Shown one piece after another: positions 62,691 to 64,000 of a stretch of 64,000 nt of DNA (position 1 is the stretch's first letter; each line of letters opens with the position of its first letter). The position numbers and the translations under genes are program-made. This DNA comes from Pelagihabitans sp947500445. Lineage in GTDB: Bacteria > Bacteroidota > Bacteroidia > Flavobacteriales > Flavobacteriaceae. The notes beneath the pieces were generated by a model. It searched no databases, had not been told where the DNA came from, and saw only the letters and a program-made list of their open reading frames with translations. The stretch covers positions 1 to 64,000 of the forward strand of contig NZ_JBNGOP010000006.1 in the NCBI RefSeq assembly GCF_050589625.1. The letters run 5' to 3'.

Positions 62691-63272
62691 TTATTTTACA
62701 AAGCTCATAAAGAGCATTAAATAAATCCACAATACATCCAAAAAATGCCAAAATGTAGCTCCCAAGGATACTCCCAAATACTCTTGGGCACTATACTTCC
62801 CCTTTAGTTGGTTGAACAGCACAACGCTTAGGGAGATCAAACCGGCCACTACGTGAACGATATGTACGGCCGCAATCAGAAATACATAGGACATTTTGAT
62901 ACTGCTCGTCGGTCCGGTAAAGTAATACCCATTGGCCAACATTTCTTCAAAACCACGAAATTGTAATACGATGAACACTACACCGAGCAAGAGTGTGGCC
63001 CCCAAAAGGTAGGTGCCCAACGATGCCTTGCCGTTTTGGATCGCCTTTTTTGCCAAGATATAAGTAAGGCTGCTCAGTACAATGATCGCGGTACTTACAA
63101 AAAAAGATTGCGGTAGTTTAAGATCTGACATCCAATCTTCCCGAGAACTACTAACTATGTAAGCACTCGTCCAACCCGCAAACCCCATTAACAAGCTAAC
63201 GATGCCGAACCATAGCATCATTTTCTTGGCCCTGTCGTTCTTCTCCTTTTGATTTCCTTGTGTCAAATCCAT
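62691..63272 (-). CDS. Cytochrome c oxidase subunit III, short form
   Basis: 193 residues, five helices as in short heme-copper oxidase subunits III (MMLWFGIVSLLMGFAGWTSAYIV; FRGFEEMLANGYYFTG; HIVHVVAGLISLSVV; TFWHFLDVLWIYLMLFM). A second, distinct subunit III next to the long one is usual for flavobacterial oxidase loci. Its start overlaps the ctaB end by 10 bp. Confidence 0.93.
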   Translation of the reverse strand: MDLTQGNQKEKNDRAKKMMLWFGIVSLLMGFAGWTSAYIVSSSREDWMSDLKLPQSFFVSTAIIVLSSLTYILAKKAIQNGKASLGTYLLGATLLLGVVFIVLQFRGFEEMLANGYYFTGPTSSIKMSYVFLIAAVHIVHVVAGLISLSVVLFNQLKGKYSAQEYLGVSLGATFWHFLDVLWIYLMLFMSFVK

Positions 63273-64000
63273 AATCGCACCATTTTATCGGCAACATAAA
63301 CCAATTGCATTAAGGTAATATAGGCCACACTAGCCAGCATTAATTTCCGGGCCGATACGTTATCTTTTTTCTCGTATAACCGAAAAGCAAAAAACAACAT
63401 TACCGTTCCCATTAAAAAAACGATTACGGCCGCTACCACCGAAAGTTGCAAGGCTCCGGTAATCCCCCATACGGGAACGATGGAGATAACGATCATCCAA
63501 ATGGTATACATAATGATCTGTAAGGCCGTAGACCGGTCTTTCTTGCCCGTTGGCAGCATTTTAAAACCACCCTTTTTGTAATCTTCATCGAGCATCCAAC
63601 CAAGTGCCCAAAAATGTGGGAACTGCCAAAAAAACTGAATCATGAACAATGTGCCCGGCTCGATACCAAAATCGTTGGTAGCGGCTACCCAACCTAACAT
63701 GAACGGAATAGCTCCGGGAAAGGCCCCGACAAAAACGGCCAGCGGGGTCTTCGTTTTTAAGGGCGTATAAACGCTAGTATATAAAAATATGGATATGGCC
63801 CCGAACATAGCGGTTTGGGGGTTCAGGTAGTACAGTGCCACGATTCCCATAATGGTCAACGTAATGGCAATCGCCATTGCTTTTCCAACGGACATCCTTC
63901 CTGAAGGAATGGGTCTGTTTTTGGTCCGGTTCATCAAGGCATCCAAATCTTTCTCGATTACCTGATTGTATGCATTGGAGGCCCCCACCATGCAGTATCC
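63263..64000 (-). CDS. ctaB: Protoheme IX farnesyltransferase CtaB/CyoE (partial)
   Basis: The 5' end lies beyond the window; at least 245 residues are present. This UbiA-family membrane enzyme makes heme O from protoheme and farnesyl diphosphate. The prenyl-diphosphate site NAYNQVIEKDLDALMNRTKNRP and the second Asp-rich loop (MLDEDYKKGGFKMLPT) are seen, as is FFWQFPHFWALGWMLDEDY. It heads the visible oxidase operon. Confidence 0.95.
   Translation of the reverse strand, partial: GYCMVGASNAYNQVIEKDLDALMNRTKNRPIPSGRMSVGKAMAIAITLTIMGIVALYYLNPQTAMFGAISIFLYTSVYTPLKTKTPLAVFVGAFPGAIPFMLGWVAATNDFGIEPGTLFMIQFFWQFPHFWALGWMLDEDYKKGGFKMLPTGKKDRSTALQIIMYTIWMIVISIVPVWGITGALQLSVVAAVIVFLMGTVMLFFAFRLYEKKDNVSARKLMLASVAYITLMQLVYVADKMVRLWI

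Overview
The window looks like chromosome of a marine member of the Flavobacteriaceae (Bacteroidota). The evidence is two PorP/SprF-type proteins, a giant adhesin ending in a gliding-motility/type IX secretion (T9SS) type-B C-terminal domain, many lipoproteins with acidic residues after the lipidated cysteine, a MacB-type efflux operon, a flavobacterial ctaB-cox3-cox3-cox4 / SCO / DUF420 locus, AT-rich spacers, almost no Shine-Dalgarno sequences, and a tRNA promoter of the Bacteroidetes type (TTTG, then TAnnTTTG). The genus cannot be fixed from this sequence; Maribacter, Zobellia or Pricia-like genera are plausible.

Layout. 1-837: repeat-rich, apparently non-coding DNA, including a hexanucleotide microsatellite, in front of mutS (838-3459, TTG start). 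3537-3922: tRNA-Gly(GCC) and tRNA-Leu(TAA) with promoter and terminators. 4.2-19.1 kb: a loose run of plus-strand, mostly single genes for small membrane, secreted or lipid-anchored proteins (hydrolase, SRPBCC, an ECF sigma factor, SH3-like, SUKH, esterase, beta-propellers, sugar isomerase, WG-repeat protein), separated by decayed-looking spacers and two MITE-like elements. 19.3-21.2 kb: SanA-like protein and an NRAMP-related carrier lacking the metal-binding signature. 21.3-27.9 kb (minus): operon adhesin -> PorP/SprF -> PorE-like OmpA protein. 28.0-32.8 kb (minus): fabD, gamma-carbonic anhydrase, and a LytTR regulator with its TPR histidine kinase. 33.1-35.1 kb: DUF4349 and VWA proteins. 35.4-39.6 kb (minus): a second PorP/SprF gene followed by a 1015-residue Ig/PKD lipoprotein. 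39.7-40.9 kb: Nfu-type iron-sulphur protein and dodecin.

41.3-47.1 kb is the most striking part: four consecutive, diverged paralogous lipoproteins that I read as MACPF (membrane attack complex/perforin) proteins. Each has a Y-G-x-x-[YW] signature and a shared C-terminal appendage with a cysteine pair 47-48 residues apart. The second carries a Pro/Gly-rich insertion and the fourth a fascin/beta-trefoil-like tail. I know of no described four-gene lipoprotein MACPF cassette of this kind, so it is my candidate for an undescribed system, perhaps a surface-displayed pore-forming weapon or interaction module.

47.4-64 kb: mscS, tsaB, then an eight-gene minus-strand efflux operon (two permease-permease-adaptor modules sharing one ATPase, plus TolC), then the cytochrome oxidase assembly and structural genes, running off the window in ctaB/cyoE. 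Two short-element families are scattered between genes: family A (three copies plus a 16-bp remnant) and family B (two copies), both with terminal inverted repeats and no coding capacity.
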